Below are positions 8,182 through 17,152 of a stretch of DNA of 36,640 bases, piece after piece; positions within the stretch are counted from its first letter, which is position 1; every line of letters begins with the position of its first letter. Origin of the DNA: an uncultured Spartobacteria bacterium (GTDB lineage: Bacteria > Verrucomicrobiota > Verrucomicrobiia > Chthoniobacterales > Terrimicrobiaceae); the NCBI GenBank assembly GCA_937919825.1, contig CALFPA010000103.1:1-36640 (forward strand). The letters run 5' to 3'. The translations under genes were made by a program, and so were the position numbers. The notes beneath the pieces are model-generated. The model ran no database searches. It saw only the letters and a program-made list of their open reading frames with translations, and was not told the origin of the DNA.

Positions 8182-10694
8182 GCTCTCTCTGGCATTTCCG
8201 CACCTTTGACGAAAACTTTGGTCCGGACGGCCAGCCTCGCGAAGTCTATCGCGATCTCTTTGAGCGTCTGAACCGCCTCCCGCGCCACGAGGTGCGTGCG
8301 CTGGATGGCCGCCTAGAAGCCACTATGCGCGAGATGGGGGTGACCTTCGATATCTACCGCGAACTCCCATGGTGCAAACGCGGGTGGTTTTGCGACCTCC
8401 TTCCCCAGATTTTCACCCCGGCGGAATGGGATCCGCTCGCCGCCGGAATCCGCCAGCGGCTTCGCGCGTTCGAGATGTTCCTGCAGGACATCCACTCCAA
8501 AAAACAAATCCTCCTCGATGGCATTCTTCCCGAGCGACCTGTGCTCGGCAGTGAGTATTTCCAGCGGGCGGCATGTGGCGTGCCCGCGCCGGGCGGGGCG
8601 TTTTTGCACCTCAGCGGAGTGGCTGTTTGCCGCTTGCCCGACGGCCAACTCGCCGTGAAGCACCAATATTTCAGCAACGCGTCCGGCATTTCCTACATGA
8701 TGCAGAACCGCCGCGCGCTCACCCGCGTGATTCCGCAATCGTTCCAAGATACCGGCATTCACTCGATCTCGGATGTGCCGACCGGCATCGTCGAAACGCT
8801 CCGCGCCCACTCGGACGACGCCGATCCGATGGTCGTGCTCCTGACGCCCGGGCCGCTCAGCCCCGCCTACTCCGAGCACTGCTTCCTCGGCCGCCGCATG
8901 GGCATTCCGCTCGTGCAAGGCGGCGACCTCCTCGTTCTCAACGACAAGGTCTACCTGAAAACCGTCTCCGGCCTGAGCAAGGTCGGTGTCATCTACACCC
9001 GACTCTCCGACCGTTGGCTCGACCCGGTGGCCTTCCGCCGCGACTCGATGATCGGCGTTCCCGGCCTCGTCCATTGCATCCGGAAAAAAAGCGTCGCAGT
9101 CGTGAATGCCATAGGCGCGCAACTCGCTGACGATCGCGCGCTCCTGCCCTTCTCGGCCCAAATCATCCGCTACTACCTCGCCGAGCGTCCGCTCCTGCCG
9201 ACGGTGCCGACCTATTGGCTCGGCGATGTCGACCAGCGCCAGATGGTGCTCGACGATTTGCAGAACTTCACGATCCGCATTCTCTATGGCGAACGGATCG
9301 TTCTCGGTGGAGACGGGAATTTGCCCAGCCACGAAAAACTCGAAGCTGCCCGCGCCGAGATTTTGAAAAATCCAACGCAGTTTGTGGCCCAGCCGCAGGC
9401 TTGCGATGCGGAGACCATTTCGTTCCAGGACGGGGACCGCCGCCGCCGTCGGCAGGATCACATCATTTTCTCACTGCGCGAGGCCGACGGGGACCTCCGA
9501 GTTTTTCCGGGAGCGCTGACCCGCGTTTCCACCACCGAATCGGAATTCACCTCGTCGGAACTTGGCGGCGGTTCGAAAGACACTTGGGTGCAGGCCGGCG
9601 CGGATTCGCGGGCCGACGAGTGGGATGCCTCTCATCAGGCAGACAGTCAGATTCCCTCGCATGGAGTCACCAGCCGCGTGGCTGAGGCCTATTACTGGAT
9701 CGGCCGCTACCTCGAGCGTGCCTACGACCTCGCCGGAATGATCGGCGCGATCGAGTCGCTGGAACTCGAGGAATTGAATCCCGTCGAGCGAATGAACTAC
9801 CGCCCGGTCTGGAACCGCATCCTGCCGATGCTGGAAGTGGCCGGCTCCGCCTCGCGCCGCACGATTTCGAATCCAGAAGGTCGCTACCGATTGACCTTCG
9901 ATCCGTCCGAGCCCGGTTCCGTGCTGAGCACAATCCACCGCGCGTTCGCCAACGCCGAGTCTGTTTTGGAAACCCTGAGCCTCGAGGCGTGGGGCGTGAT
10001 GAGCCAGCTTCGCGAAAAATTCGATGCTGTGGCGTTCGATCCCGCCGCCCCGACCGAATCCCTCGCTGCCGCCAGTCGCGAGTTGTGCCTCTTCGCGCGT
10101 CAGGCGATCCCGCAATTTTTCGGAACCTCGAAAGTCACCATGCTCGCGGATGACGGTTGGAGTTTCTGTGAAATCGGCCAACTGATCGAGCGCGCGGCGA
10201 TCACGGCCAATGCCACAACCTCGCTTTCCGCCTCGCTGGTCGATCTGTCACGCGACCGCCATGGGCCTCACGCCCGCGAGATTCGGCTCTCCGCTTTTCT
10301 TCGAATGCTCGGCAGCCGCGACATCTACCGCCGTGTTTACCAGATGCGCATCGAGCCACTCCCGATGCTTGAGCTGCTCTGGAAAAATCCTGTCGCGCCC
10401 CGCTCGGTCCTGCGTTGCCTTACGGGCTGCGCCTCCCACACCCGCGAGAGCGAAAGCAATCTCTCCCCGGCCACCGGCCGAGCTCTCGCCGCGATCGAAG
10501 CGCTCCAGCAAGCGATCCGTAGCACCGATTGGGAAACGCTTCTGGAAATCCTCCCAGCCGGATCGGCGAAATCCAAACTCCAGGCCCACTCCGAGGATTT
10601 GCTGGCGCGCCTTCTCGCGCTACACACCACGATTTGCGACAGCTTCTTGAACCATCAGGTTCTCATCCACGGCGAGACGGAATCGCTTTTCTGA
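8178..10694 (+). CDS. Circularly permuted ATP-grasp / alpha-E fusion protein (predicted amidoligase)
   Basis: An 838-aa fusion. Residues about 1-480 are a circularly permuted ATP-grasp domain (DUF404/DUF407 type). Motifs include KHQYFSNASG, VVLLTPGPLSPAYSEH, a VGVIYTRLSDRWLDP strand, NAIGAQLADD, IRYYLAERPLLPTVPTYWLG, FVAQP, FPGALTRVS and GGGSKDTWV. From about residue 495 an alpha-E (DUF403) helical domain begins with SRVAEAYYWIGRYLERAYD and runs to the C-terminus. The family is predicted to make amide or peptide bonds with ATP, and such genes often sit beside transglutaminase-like proteases, as here. The real substrate is unknown. The VIY-R-R pattern known in many relatives reads VIYTR here. 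Its ATG overlaps the ribF stop, and a 3-bp gap separates it from the next gene. Confidence 0.93.
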   Translation: MSSLWHFRTFDENFGPDGQPREVYRDLFERLNRLPRHEVRALDGRLEATMREMGVTFDIYRELPWCKRGWFCDLLPQIFTPAEWDPLAAGIRQRLRAFEMFLQDIHSKKQILLDGILPERPVLGSEYFQRAACGVPAPGGAFLHLSGVAVCRLPDGQLAVKHQYFSNASGISYMMQNRRALTRVIPQSFQDTGIHSISDVPTGIVETLRAHSDDADPMVVLLTPGPLSPAYSEHCFLGRRMGIPLVQGGDLLVLNDKVYLKTVSGLSKVGVIYTRLSDRWLDPVAFRRDSMIGVPGLVHCIRKKSVAVVNAIGAQLADDRALLPFSAQIIRYYLAERPLLPTVPTYWLGDVDQRQMVLDDLQNFTIRILYGERIVLGGDGNLPSHEKLEAARAEILKNPTQFVAQPQACDAETISFQDGDRRRRRQDHIIFSLREADGDLRVFPGALTRVSTTESEFTSSELGGGSKDTWVQAGADSRADEWDASHQADSQIPSHGVTSRVAEAYYWIGRYLERAYDLAGMIGAIESLELEELNPVERMNYRPVWNRILPMLEVAGSASRRTISNPEGRYRLTFDPSEPGSVLSTIHRAFANAESVLETLSLEAWGVMSQLREKFDAVAFDPAAPTESLAAASRELCLFARQAIPQFFGTSKVTMLADDGWSFCEIGQLIERAAITANATTSLSASLVDLSRDRHGPHAREIRLSAFLRMLGSRDIYRRVYQMRIEPLPMLELLWKNPVAPRSVLRCLTGCASHTRESESNLSPATGRALAAIEALQQAIRSTDWETLLEILPAGSAKSKLQAHSEDLLARLLALHTTICDSFLNHQVLIHGETESLF

Positions 10695-10697
10695 ACC

Positions 10698-11564
10698 ATG
10701 CTGTTCGAAGTCGTCCACTCCACCTCCTACCGCTACGCCGAGACGGCGATGGAGGCGTATCTGGAGGCGCGACTCACCCCACCTGAACGCCCGACCCAGC
10801 AAATCCTCGCGCACCACATCGAATTTCTCCCGAACGCCCAAGCCTCCAGCTACACGGATTATTTCGGAAACCTGACGGCCTTCTACTCGATGACACTTCG
10901 GCATCCGCAGCTCAAGGTCGTCAACCGCTTGACCGCCCGCACCGCCACGCACCGACTCCCCGCCGGAGGCCTCGCGCCCTCCGTCGCCGAAACCCGCCAA
11001 ATCCTCGGTTCCGCTGGCCCTGTGATTTTCGACTACCTCCAGCCCACCCCGACGGTTCCGCTCGGAGGCCCTTCGTCCAACTGGGCGCGCGAATTTATTC
11101 GTCACAACCTCCCCCTCGGCGATTGCCTCGAGCGCCTGAACTCCGCAATTTTTTCCGAGTTTAAATACCACTCCGGCGCGACCGATGTGGACACCCCGCT
11201 GGACCAAGTCTGGGAGCGGCGCGAGGGCGTCTGCCAGGATTTCGCCCATGTCATGCTTTCGGTCCTCCGCACGGCGGGCATTCCCTGCCGTTATGTCTGC
11301 GGCTACATCGAGAGCGAACCGGCGGCGGACGGGCCCTTGATCGGCGCGGTCGCGACCCACGCTTGGGTCGAGGTTTTGGTTCCGGGCATGGAATGGGTCG
11401 CCCTCGACCCCACCAACAACAAATGGCAGGGCGAACAACATATCGTCGTGGCGGTGGGTCGCGACTACCTTGACACCACCCCGGTGAAGGGAACATTCAA
11501 AGGATCAGCCTCGCAAAAAATGAAGGTGCGTGTGACCATGCGCCGAATTCCTGAAAAACCATGA
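10698..11564 (+). CDS. Transglutaminase-like protein 1 (predicted cysteine peptidase/amidase)
   Basis: 288 aa. The N-terminal region (about 1-90, HSTSYRYAETAMEAYLEARL) matches the bacterial transglutaminase N-terminal beta domain. The core carries a complete triad: C179 in REGVCQDFAHVM, H221 in THAWVEV and D237 in ALDPTNN. Bacterial members of this family generally act as peptidases or amidases rather than crosslinkers. No signal peptide is apparent, so it is likely cytoplasmic. It starts 3 bp after the ATP-grasp/alpha-E gene, and its TGA overlaps the next ATG. The linkage fits a role in cleaving or editing the ATP-grasp product, which is inference. Confidence 0.93.
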   Translation: MLFEVVHSTSYRYAETAMEAYLEARLTPPERPTQQILAHHIEFLPNAQASSYTDYFGNLTAFYSMTLRHPQLKVVNRLTARTATHRLPAGGLAPSVAETRQILGSAGPVIFDYLQPTPTVPLGGPSSNWAREFIRHNLPLGDCLERLNSAIFSEFKYHSGATDVDTPLDQVWERREGVCQDFAHVMLSVLRTAGIPCRYVCGYIESEPAADGPLIGAVATHAWVEVLVPGMEWVALDPTNNKWQGEQHIVVAVGRDYLDTTPVKGTFKGSASQKMKVRVTMRRIPEKP

Positions 11565-12409
11565 AACTCAAAATCAAAAAGGAATCGCTCTACACCTACG
11601 CGGAGCCCATTTCATTCTCGCCCCACCATGTCCGGATTTTCCCCCGCATGGATTTGTCGGTGAAGGTCGAGAAAGTCGTTTTTTCCACATTGCCCGATGC
11701 GGATGTCCAATACCGACAGGACATTTTTGATAACCAGATCGCCTATTGTTTCTACCCGAAGCCGGGCTCGACTCTTTCTTTCGACATCGAGCTGGAACTC
11801 GAAGTGCGGGAGAAAAACCCCTTCCACTTCCTCCTTGAATCCACGGGCTTTAAAATCCCGCCGGAATACAAACCCGATCGCGCCGAAATTCTTGCTCCCT
11901 ACCTCCGCCACGAGGGATCTTGCAAACTTCCCGAGCCCCTGGCCCCCACCGTGGCTCGGCCGACCGTCGAAACGCTCGTAAATTTCAATTACTGGATCCA
12001 CGAAAATATCGCCTACGAGGCCCGCCTCCACGGAAAACCTTACACGCCAGAGGAAATTTTGAAAAAAGGCTCGGGCTCTTGCCGGGATTTCGCCGCATTG
12101 CTCGTCGAAGTGCTTCGCCAAAATGGTGTTGCCGCACGACTCGCCAGCGGGTTCGTGTGGGAGGGGGACAAGGCCGAGAAGGATAAACGCGCCTCCAGCG
12201 CGATGCACCTCTGGGTGGAAGCCTGCCTGCCTGGAGCTGGCTGGATCGGAATGGATCCCACGAATGGCGTTCTGACCGACCACCACTTCATCACGACAGC
12301 CGTCGGCCGCAACCACGAGGATGTTTCACCGATCTCCGGCGTTTTCTACTCCTCCAAACCCGTAGAGCATGAGCTGACAACTCAAGTCCGTGTCGAAAAA
12401 ACAGCGTGA
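11561..12409 (+). CDS. Transglutaminase-like protein 2 (predicted cysteine peptidase/amidase)
   Basis: 282-aa paralogue-like neighbour of the preceding gene with the same architecture but clearly different sequence. The N-terminal beta domain (KESLYTYAEPISFSPHHVRI) is followed by a transglutaminase core with C174 in GSCRDFAALL, H216 in MHLWVEA and D232 in GMDPTNG. The C-terminus ends in QVRVEKTA. No signal peptide is seen. It starts with an ATGA overlap, so the pair is probably translated together. Two different transglutaminase-like proteins beside one ATP-grasp/alpha-E protein is a recurring arrangement. The stop is followed by a 59-bp gap before the SDR gene. Confidence 0.92.
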   Translation: MKLKIKKESLYTYAEPISFSPHHVRIFPRMDLSVKVEKVVFSTLPDADVQYRQDIFDNQIAYCFYPKPGSTLSFDIELELEVREKNPFHFLLESTGFKIPPEYKPDRAEILAPYLRHEGSCKLPEPLAPTVARPTVETLVNFNYWIHENIAYEARLHGKPYTPEEILKKGSGSCRDFAALLVEVLRQNGVAARLASGFVWEGDKAEKDKRASSAMHLWVEACLPGAGWIGMDPTNGVLTDHHFITTAVGRNHEDVSPISGVFYSSKPVEHELTTQVRVEKTA

Positions 12410-12468
12410 GTTTTCATAAAAGTCGGGAATCCCTTTTTGCACCGGGCTCGTAAGACTTTCACTGTATC

Positions 12469-13284
12469 ATGATGAGATTCTTTCAAGGTTGCACCGCGCT
12501 CGTCACCGGAGCCTCTTCCGGTCTAGGAGCCGAGTTTGCCCGCCAACTCGCCCCCCTCGCCTCCCGCCTGGTTCTCGTTGCCCGCCGCAAAGACCGCCTC
12601 GAGGAACTTGCGAAGGATCTCCGCCGATTCCATCCAAACCTCGATATCCGGATTTTCGCAGCCGACCTCACCTCCGCCGACCCCCGTCTCGCCCTCGCCG
12701 ACTGGCTTACCGCAGAAAAAATCGACATCAATTTCCTCATCAACAACGCCGGCCTCGGCGACCACGGGGAATTCCACTCGAGCGACTGGGCGCGTGTTCA
12801 AGCCATGCTGGACCTCAACATCACCGCCCTCACGCATCTGAGCCATCTCCTAGTGAACCGCATGATCGTCCAAGGCCGCGCAGCGATCTTGAATGTCAGC
12901 AGCGTGGCCGGATTTTTCCCGCTGCCTACGATGTCGGTTTACTCCGCAACGAAGGCCTATGTGACCAGTTTCTCGGAATCCCTCGCCATGGAACTCCGCC
13001 CGCAGGGCATCACCGTCACCGCGCTTTGCCCGGGCCCGGTGCCAACCGAGTTTTTCGAAGTCGCCACGCGCCCCGGTGACGAAGACCGCGCCGATAGTTT
13101 CAAAACCTGCCCCGCCCTCGTGGCCTTGCCCTTCGAAGTGGTTCGCGCCGGCCTGGAAGCCGTGGCCCGCGACCGCGCGCGGGTGATCCCAAATCCTCTC
13201 CTCGCTGCCACCGTGGCCATCGGACTCGCAATTCCGTTTTTTATCGTTCGAAGGATTCTCGCCGCCCGCGCCTCCAATCACTAA
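12469..13284 (+). CDS. Short-chain dehydrogenase/reductase (DltE-like)
   Basis: NAD(P)-dependent oxidoreductase of the classical SDR family, 271 aa. The nucleotide-binding motif is TGASSGLG near residues 14-21, NNAG follows near residue 92, and the catalytic residues are S145 and Y158-x3-K162 (YSATK). CPGPVPTEF follows the active site. The C-terminus is hydrophobic (AATVAIGLAIPFFIVRRIL), suggesting membrane association. Two adjacent ATG codons (12469 and 12472) could serve as the start, and no clear ribosome binding site is seen. Substrate unknown. Many relatives are annotated for acyl or sterol-like substrates. It lies 12 bp before the polyprenyl synthase gene. Confidence 0.9.
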   Translation: MMRFFQGCTALVTGASSGLGAEFARQLAPLASRLVLVARRKDRLEELAKDLRRFHPNLDIRIFAADLTSADPRLALADWLTAEKIDINFLINNAGLGDHGEFHSSDWARVQAMLDLNITALTHLSHLLVNRMIVQGRAAILNVSSVAGFFPLPTMSVYSATKAYVTSFSESLAMELRPQGITVTALCPGPVPTEFFEVATRPGDEDRADSFKTCPALVALPFEVVRAGLEAVARDRARVIPNPLLAATVAIGLAIPFFIVRRILAARASNH

Positions 13285-13296
13285 AATTCCTCAACC

Positions 13297-14310
13297 ATGC
13301 CAGCTGAAACCAGCCATAACCGGTCCGCCGCAAACGAGGGTATCTCGTTCGCTGAGGCGTTCGATTTGATCAATCCGCACCTCTACACGGTCGAGGAACG
13401 GATTCGAGCGCAGGCCAAGGCATTCGATCCCGCCGTCGAAGGTTACATCTCTTACATCTGCGGTGCCGGCGGCAAACGCCTCCGCCCCGCGCTCGCGCTT
13501 CTCGCCGCTGGAGCGACCGGAAAAATCACGCCCGCCCATGTTGATCTCGCGGTGATCCTCGAACTCATCCACATCGCCACGCTGGTTCACGATGACATCA
13601 TCGACGGCGCGGAACTCCGCCGCGACCAACCTTCCGCCAACGCGAAGTGGGGCAACTCGATCAGCGTCCTCCTCGGCGATGTCCTCTTCGCCCACGCGCT
13701 CAAGCTCTCCACGAATTTCAGCAACTCGGACATCAGCCGCCGCATCGCCGATGCCGCTGCGGAAGTCTGCTCCGGCGAGATCATTCAAACCCAGCGCCGC
13801 TTCGACTTGAAGCTCACGACCACCGACTACTACCGCATCATCGAGATGAAGACGGCCGCACTTTTCTCCGCCGCCTGCGAGCTCGGTGCGTTCATCAGCG
13901 AAGCCAGCCCGACCATCATCAGCGGCCTCAAAGCCTACGGCACCAAGCTCGGCGTCGCCTATCAGATCTACGACGACATCCTCGACATCGCCGGCAGCGA
14001 GGAGGAAACCGGAAAAACGCTGGGCACCGATTTGCAGAAAGGAAAATTCACCCTCCCGATCCTGCTCCTGCTCCAGTCGGGCAAAGACCTCGGCTCGATC
14101 CGCGACCTCCTACTCAAGGACGATCCATCCGCCATTACCGAACTCGCCTCGATGGTCGACCGCAGCGGCGTGCTGGAAAATTCCAAACGCATCGCCCGAA
14201 CCAAAATCTCGGAGGCCGTCGAGCATTTGGGCGCCATTCAGGAAAACCGCTACGCCGGCGGACTCCACGCCATCCCGAATCACTTGTCGCACCTGCTGGA
14301 TCAGCTTTGA
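13297..14310 (+). CDS. Long-chain trans-polyprenyl diphosphate synthase
   Basis: Adds isopentenyl units to an allylic diphosphate to make the side chain of a quinone or another long prenyl chain. The 337-aa protein has GGKRLRPAL, the first Asp-rich motif DDIID at 99-103, and a second Asp-rich motif DDILD at 226-230 in YQIYDDILDIAG. GKTLGTDLQKGKFTLPILL is typical of IspB/HepT-type octaprenyl or heptaprenyl synthases. Chain length cannot be read with certainty. No quinone-biosynthesis gene is adjacent. Its TGA is overlapped by a possible TTG start of the next gene, and the preferred GTG start lies 8 bp downstream. Confidence 0.93.
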   Translation: MPAETSHNRSAANEGISFAEAFDLINPHLYTVEERIRAQAKAFDPAVEGYISYICGAGGKRLRPALALLAAGATGKITPAHVDLAVILELIHIATLVHDDIIDGAELRRDQPSANAKWGNSISVLLGDVLFAHALKLSTNFSNSDISRRIADAAAEVCSGEIIQTQRRFDLKLTTTDYYRIIEMKTAALFSAACELGAFISEASPTIISGLKAYGTKLGVAYQIYDDILDIAGSEEETGKTLGTDLQKGKFTLPILLLLQSGKDLGSIRDLLLKDDPSAITELASMVDRSGVLENSKRIARTKISEAVEHLGAIQENRYAGGLHAIPNHLSHLLDQL

Positions 14311-14318
14311 TCGGTCCC

Positions 14319-16241
14319 GTGGCGCGTCTCCCCCTCCCCCTCCTCCTACTTCTCGTCCTCGCAGGAACAGGAACGCTCGCCGCCCTCGATCTTGCAAAAC
14401 CTCCCGATCCCAGGGAAATCCGATCACTGGCAGCCGATTCCTACCCCGCCATCGCGCACAAAATTTCCGTAGCCCTGATGGCAGCCTATGTCCCCGGTGC
14501 CCGCGGCCGGCCCGGCATTTCCGGAAACCCTGCGTTCTCCACATGGCTCGATTTTTACCGGGGCTGCGAGTTGTTGGCCCGCCCTTGCAGCGCCGAGACG
14601 ATCCCGCTCGTGCGACGCTACTTTTTCCGCGAACGGGCGACTGGAAAAATCTTCTTTCTCCAAACCGGAGTGGTTCGGCCAGAGGCTTTGGAGAGCCTGC
14701 CGGAGTCGGAATTGGCCGCCATGGCCGAGCACCAGCAAATCCGCGCCCGACTCGAAGAAGCCGCCCTGCCTCCGGGCTCGACTCTGGCCACCGGCACACT
14801 GGGCGAAATCGCGGGGACGAAATTATCGGGCGAGTTTCTTTCGAATCCCTCTTTCCTCGCGGCGTTCTTTTCAACGGTCTCGGAACGCGACTACACGCCG
14901 CTCGTTCTGAAAAATCTGCGCGAAATCCTCGAGTCCCAACCGGGCAAGTGGCGCGAATACCAAAACCTCGCCATCGCCCTCGCGGTGGTGAACGACTCGC
15001 CGCTGCCCGAGTTCTGGCCGCACATCCAAGTCACCCCCTCCCTCGTCCCAAAAGAAATCCCCTCGGTCAGTGCCCAATTCTCGCGCTGGGTCGCGGCCAA
15101 CGAGTCCAAAAAGCTCGACCATGACCTCCGCAAGCTCCCGCCCGACCAACTCAAATTCGTCGTGGATGCCTTTGTCACCGAATCCGAGATCGACTGGGCG
15201 CGGAAGAATGTTCGTTTCAGTCGCTCAAATTTCGACCGCGCCTTTTCCGAGGTCGCCTACCAGCCCGACCGCATCAAAAACAAACGCTTCTTCTGGAAAG
15301 CCTCGCCCTACACGCTCGAAAACATCCGTCGCACGGGTGGCATTTGTGTCGACCAAGCCTACTACGCCATGATCGCGGGAAAGGCCCACGGACTCCCGAC
15401 CCTCTTTTTCACCGGCCAAGGCAAGGACGGCGGCCACGCCTGGTTCGGCTACCTCAAGCGCGAAGACAAATGGGAACTCGATGTCGGCCGCTATGCCCAG
15501 CAGAACTACGCCATCGGCCAAGCCCTTGATCCACAATCTTGGCAACCGATCAGCGACCATCAACTCCAACTCCTCGCCGCGCGCTTTCGTGATAAACCCG
15601 AATTCGCCGCCTCGATGAACGACCTCGCCATGGCCTCGATCTTTGAAAAAAACGGGGATCTTGCCCGCGCCGATGCCGCCCTCGCGAGTGCGGTGCAAAC
15701 CTGTCCGAAAAATCCCGACGCTTGGGAACAGCGTGGCGAATTCCTTGCCCGCGCCAACGCGCCGCTGGAGCAGAGGCGCGAGTTTCACGAGGAGGCCATT
15801 CGCCGCCTCGGCTCCAGCCCCGACTTGAAAGTCCGCCACCAATCCGCCCTCGCCAACCTCCACCGCGAATCCGGCGACCAATCCTCCGCAAACAAAGTCG
15901 AGCGGGCGATCATGACCCAAAACCGCCGCGACCGCACCGACCTGAGCGTCGGCATCGCCGCGCAAAAAGTGAACGCCGCGATCGCCACCGGCGACCTCGA
16001 CGCCGCTGCGTCCGAGTTCCACAAACAACTCCACTCGATCGGAGAAAACGCTGGCGGCGATTTTGTGAAACAAGTCGGTGTGCCGTTTCTCGAAGCCCTG
16101 ATGAAGAACGGCAAAAACACACGCGCCCGCCGCGCCATCGACACCATGCGTCAGCAACTCTCCCCCGACCCCGGCAGCCTCCTCGACATGGCCCTCCGCG
16201 AACTCGAACTCTCGACCAAAAACCGCACAAAGGTTCCGTGA
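14319..16241 (+). CDS. Exported protein with divergent transglutaminase-like triad and C-terminal repeat region
   Basis: About 640 aa. The frame is open far upstream, but that part overlaps the prenyl synthase. GTG 14319 gives a convincing signal peptide (MARLPLPLLLLLVLAG...). TTG 14307 is an alternative. No named family is recognised for the first 320 residues. The central part resembles a transglutaminase/papain-like core: C343 in GGICVDQAYY, then LPTLFFTG, H373 in GHAWFGYL and D388 in WELDVGRY, in the right order and spacing. After residue 430, helical TPR-like segments follow (DLARADAALASAVQTCPKNPDAW). The likely location is the periplasm or envelope. This would be the third transglutaminase-fold protein in 6 kb. 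The fold is my inference from motif order and the enzymatic role is unknown. Confidence 0.78.
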   Translation: MARLPLPLLLLLVLAGTGTLAALDLAKPPDPREIRSLAADSYPAIAHKISVALMAAYVPGARGRPGISGNPAFSTWLDFYRGCELLARPCSAETIPLVRRYFFRERATGKIFFLQTGVVRPEALESLPESELAAMAEHQQIRARLEEAALPPGSTLATGTLGEIAGTKLSGEFLSNPSFLAAFFSTVSERDYTPLVLKNLREILESQPGKWREYQNLAIALAVVNDSPLPEFWPHIQVTPSLVPKEIPSVSAQFSRWVAANESKKLDHDLRKLPPDQLKFVVDAFVTESEIDWARKNVRFSRSNFDRAFSEVAYQPDRIKNKRFFWKASPYTLENIRRTGGICVDQAYYAMIAGKAHGLPTLFFTGQGKDGGHAWFGYLKREDKWELDVGRYAQQNYAIGQALDPQSWQPISDHQLQLLAARFRDKPEFAASMNDLAMASIFEKNGDLARADAALASAVQTCPKNPDAWEQRGEFLARANAPLEQRREFHEEAIRRLGSSPDLKVRHQSALANLHRESGDQSSANKVERAIMTQNRRDRTDLSVGIAAQKVNAAIATGDLDAAASEFHKQLHSIGENAGGDFVKQVGVPFLEALMKNGKNTRARRAIDTMRQQLSPDPGSLLDMALRELELSTKNRTKVP

Positions 16242-16290
16242 TCGATTCGAATTATCGCCAATCCTCCTCACGCCTGATTAAGTTTTCGAA

Positions 16291-17133
16291 GTGGCCATCC
16301 TTGGAAAACTCAATCGCCTGACCGTCCTGAAGGACTCCAGCCCCGGTCTGTATCTCGACGGAGGCGACTTGGGCGAAATCCTCCTGCCTGGTGACGCCAT
16401 CCCCAAAGGTGCCGCCCCCGGCGATGAGCTCGAGGTTTTCGTGTATCGGGACTCCGAAGACCGACTCGTTTCCACAACCCTCAAGCCCCTCGCTCAAGTT
16501 GGCGACTTCGCCCCGCTCGTCGTTCGGGAAGCCCACCCCCGTCTCGGAGCCTTTTTAGATTGGGGCCTCCGCAAAGACCTCCTCCTCCCCATCGCCGAAC
16601 AAGAGCGCCGCGTCGAGGAAGGCGAGACCGTTGTGGTGTTTGTTTTCATCGATTATCAAACCGAACGCATCATCGCCACCACGCGGCTCTTGGCCCACAC
16701 CGACCATACCCCACCCCCATACAAAACCGGCTACGAAGTTTCCCTCCTCATCTCCAGCGAGACCCCGCTCGGCTACAATGCCATTATCAATAACTCCCGC
16801 ATGGGCCTGCTTTACCGTGCTGAGCTCGGCACTCCGCTACGCATCGGCCAACGCTGCGAAGGCTTCGTGAAAACCATCCGCCCCGATGGAAAAATCGACC
16901 TCAGCCTCGACCCAGCCGGCTACGCCCGGGTCAAACCGCTCGCCGAGCGAATCCTAGCCACCCTCCGCGCCAATAACGGCCACCTCGCCATGAGCGACAC
17001 GAGCCCCCCCGAAGCCATCCGCGACACCTTCCAAGCCAGCAAAAAAGCTTTCAAGCAAGCCCTCGGCACCCTTTACCGTAACCGCCTCATCGACCTCACC
17101 CCCTCAGGAATCCAGCTAAAAACTCCCCGGTAA
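16291..17133 (+). CDS. cvfB: S1-domain RNA-binding protein, CvfB family
   Basis: 280 aa. The N-terminal and middle parts look like tandem S1-type beta-barrels: GKLNRLTVLKDSSPGLYLD, then GAFLDWGLRKDLLLPIAEQ, then MGLLYRAELGTPLRIGQRCE with DGKIDLSL. A C-terminal winged-helix segment (about 215-280) ends in LTPSGIQL. This matches the CvfB/YitL architecture. The family binds RNA and affects virulence or stress genes in Firmicutes, and its exact role elsewhere is unclear. The start is GTG at 16291, since no suitable ATG exists nearby. It is the last gene of the + strand cluster and converges on the next gene with a 19-bp gap. Confidence 0.9.
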   Translation: MAILGKLNRLTVLKDSSPGLYLDGGDLGEILLPGDAIPKGAAPGDELEVFVYRDSEDRLVSTTLKPLAQVGDFAPLVVREAHPRLGAFLDWGLRKDLLLPIAEQERRVEEGETVVVFVFIDYQTERIIATTRLLAHTDHTPPPYKTGYEVSLLISSETPLGYNAIINNSRMGLLYRAELGTPLRIGQRCEGFVKTIRPDGKIDLSLDPAGYARVKPLAERILATLRANNGHLAMSDTSPPEAIRDTFQASKKAFKQALGTLYRNRLIDLTPSGIQLKTPR

Positions 17134-17152
17134 GAGCTTCTCCAACTCCGCA

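Noticed and set aside
8178-12409. Anbu or proteasome-like peptidase gene expected beside the ATP-grasp/alpha-E set
   Set aside because: No Ntn-hydrolase-like protein is encoded in this interval or its flanks. The neighbours are ribF and an SDR.
13647-14306. N-terminal extension of the exported transglutaminase-like protein
   Set aside because: It overlaps the polyprenyl synthase in another frame and is His/Arg/Gln-rich. The signal peptide begins after 14,307.
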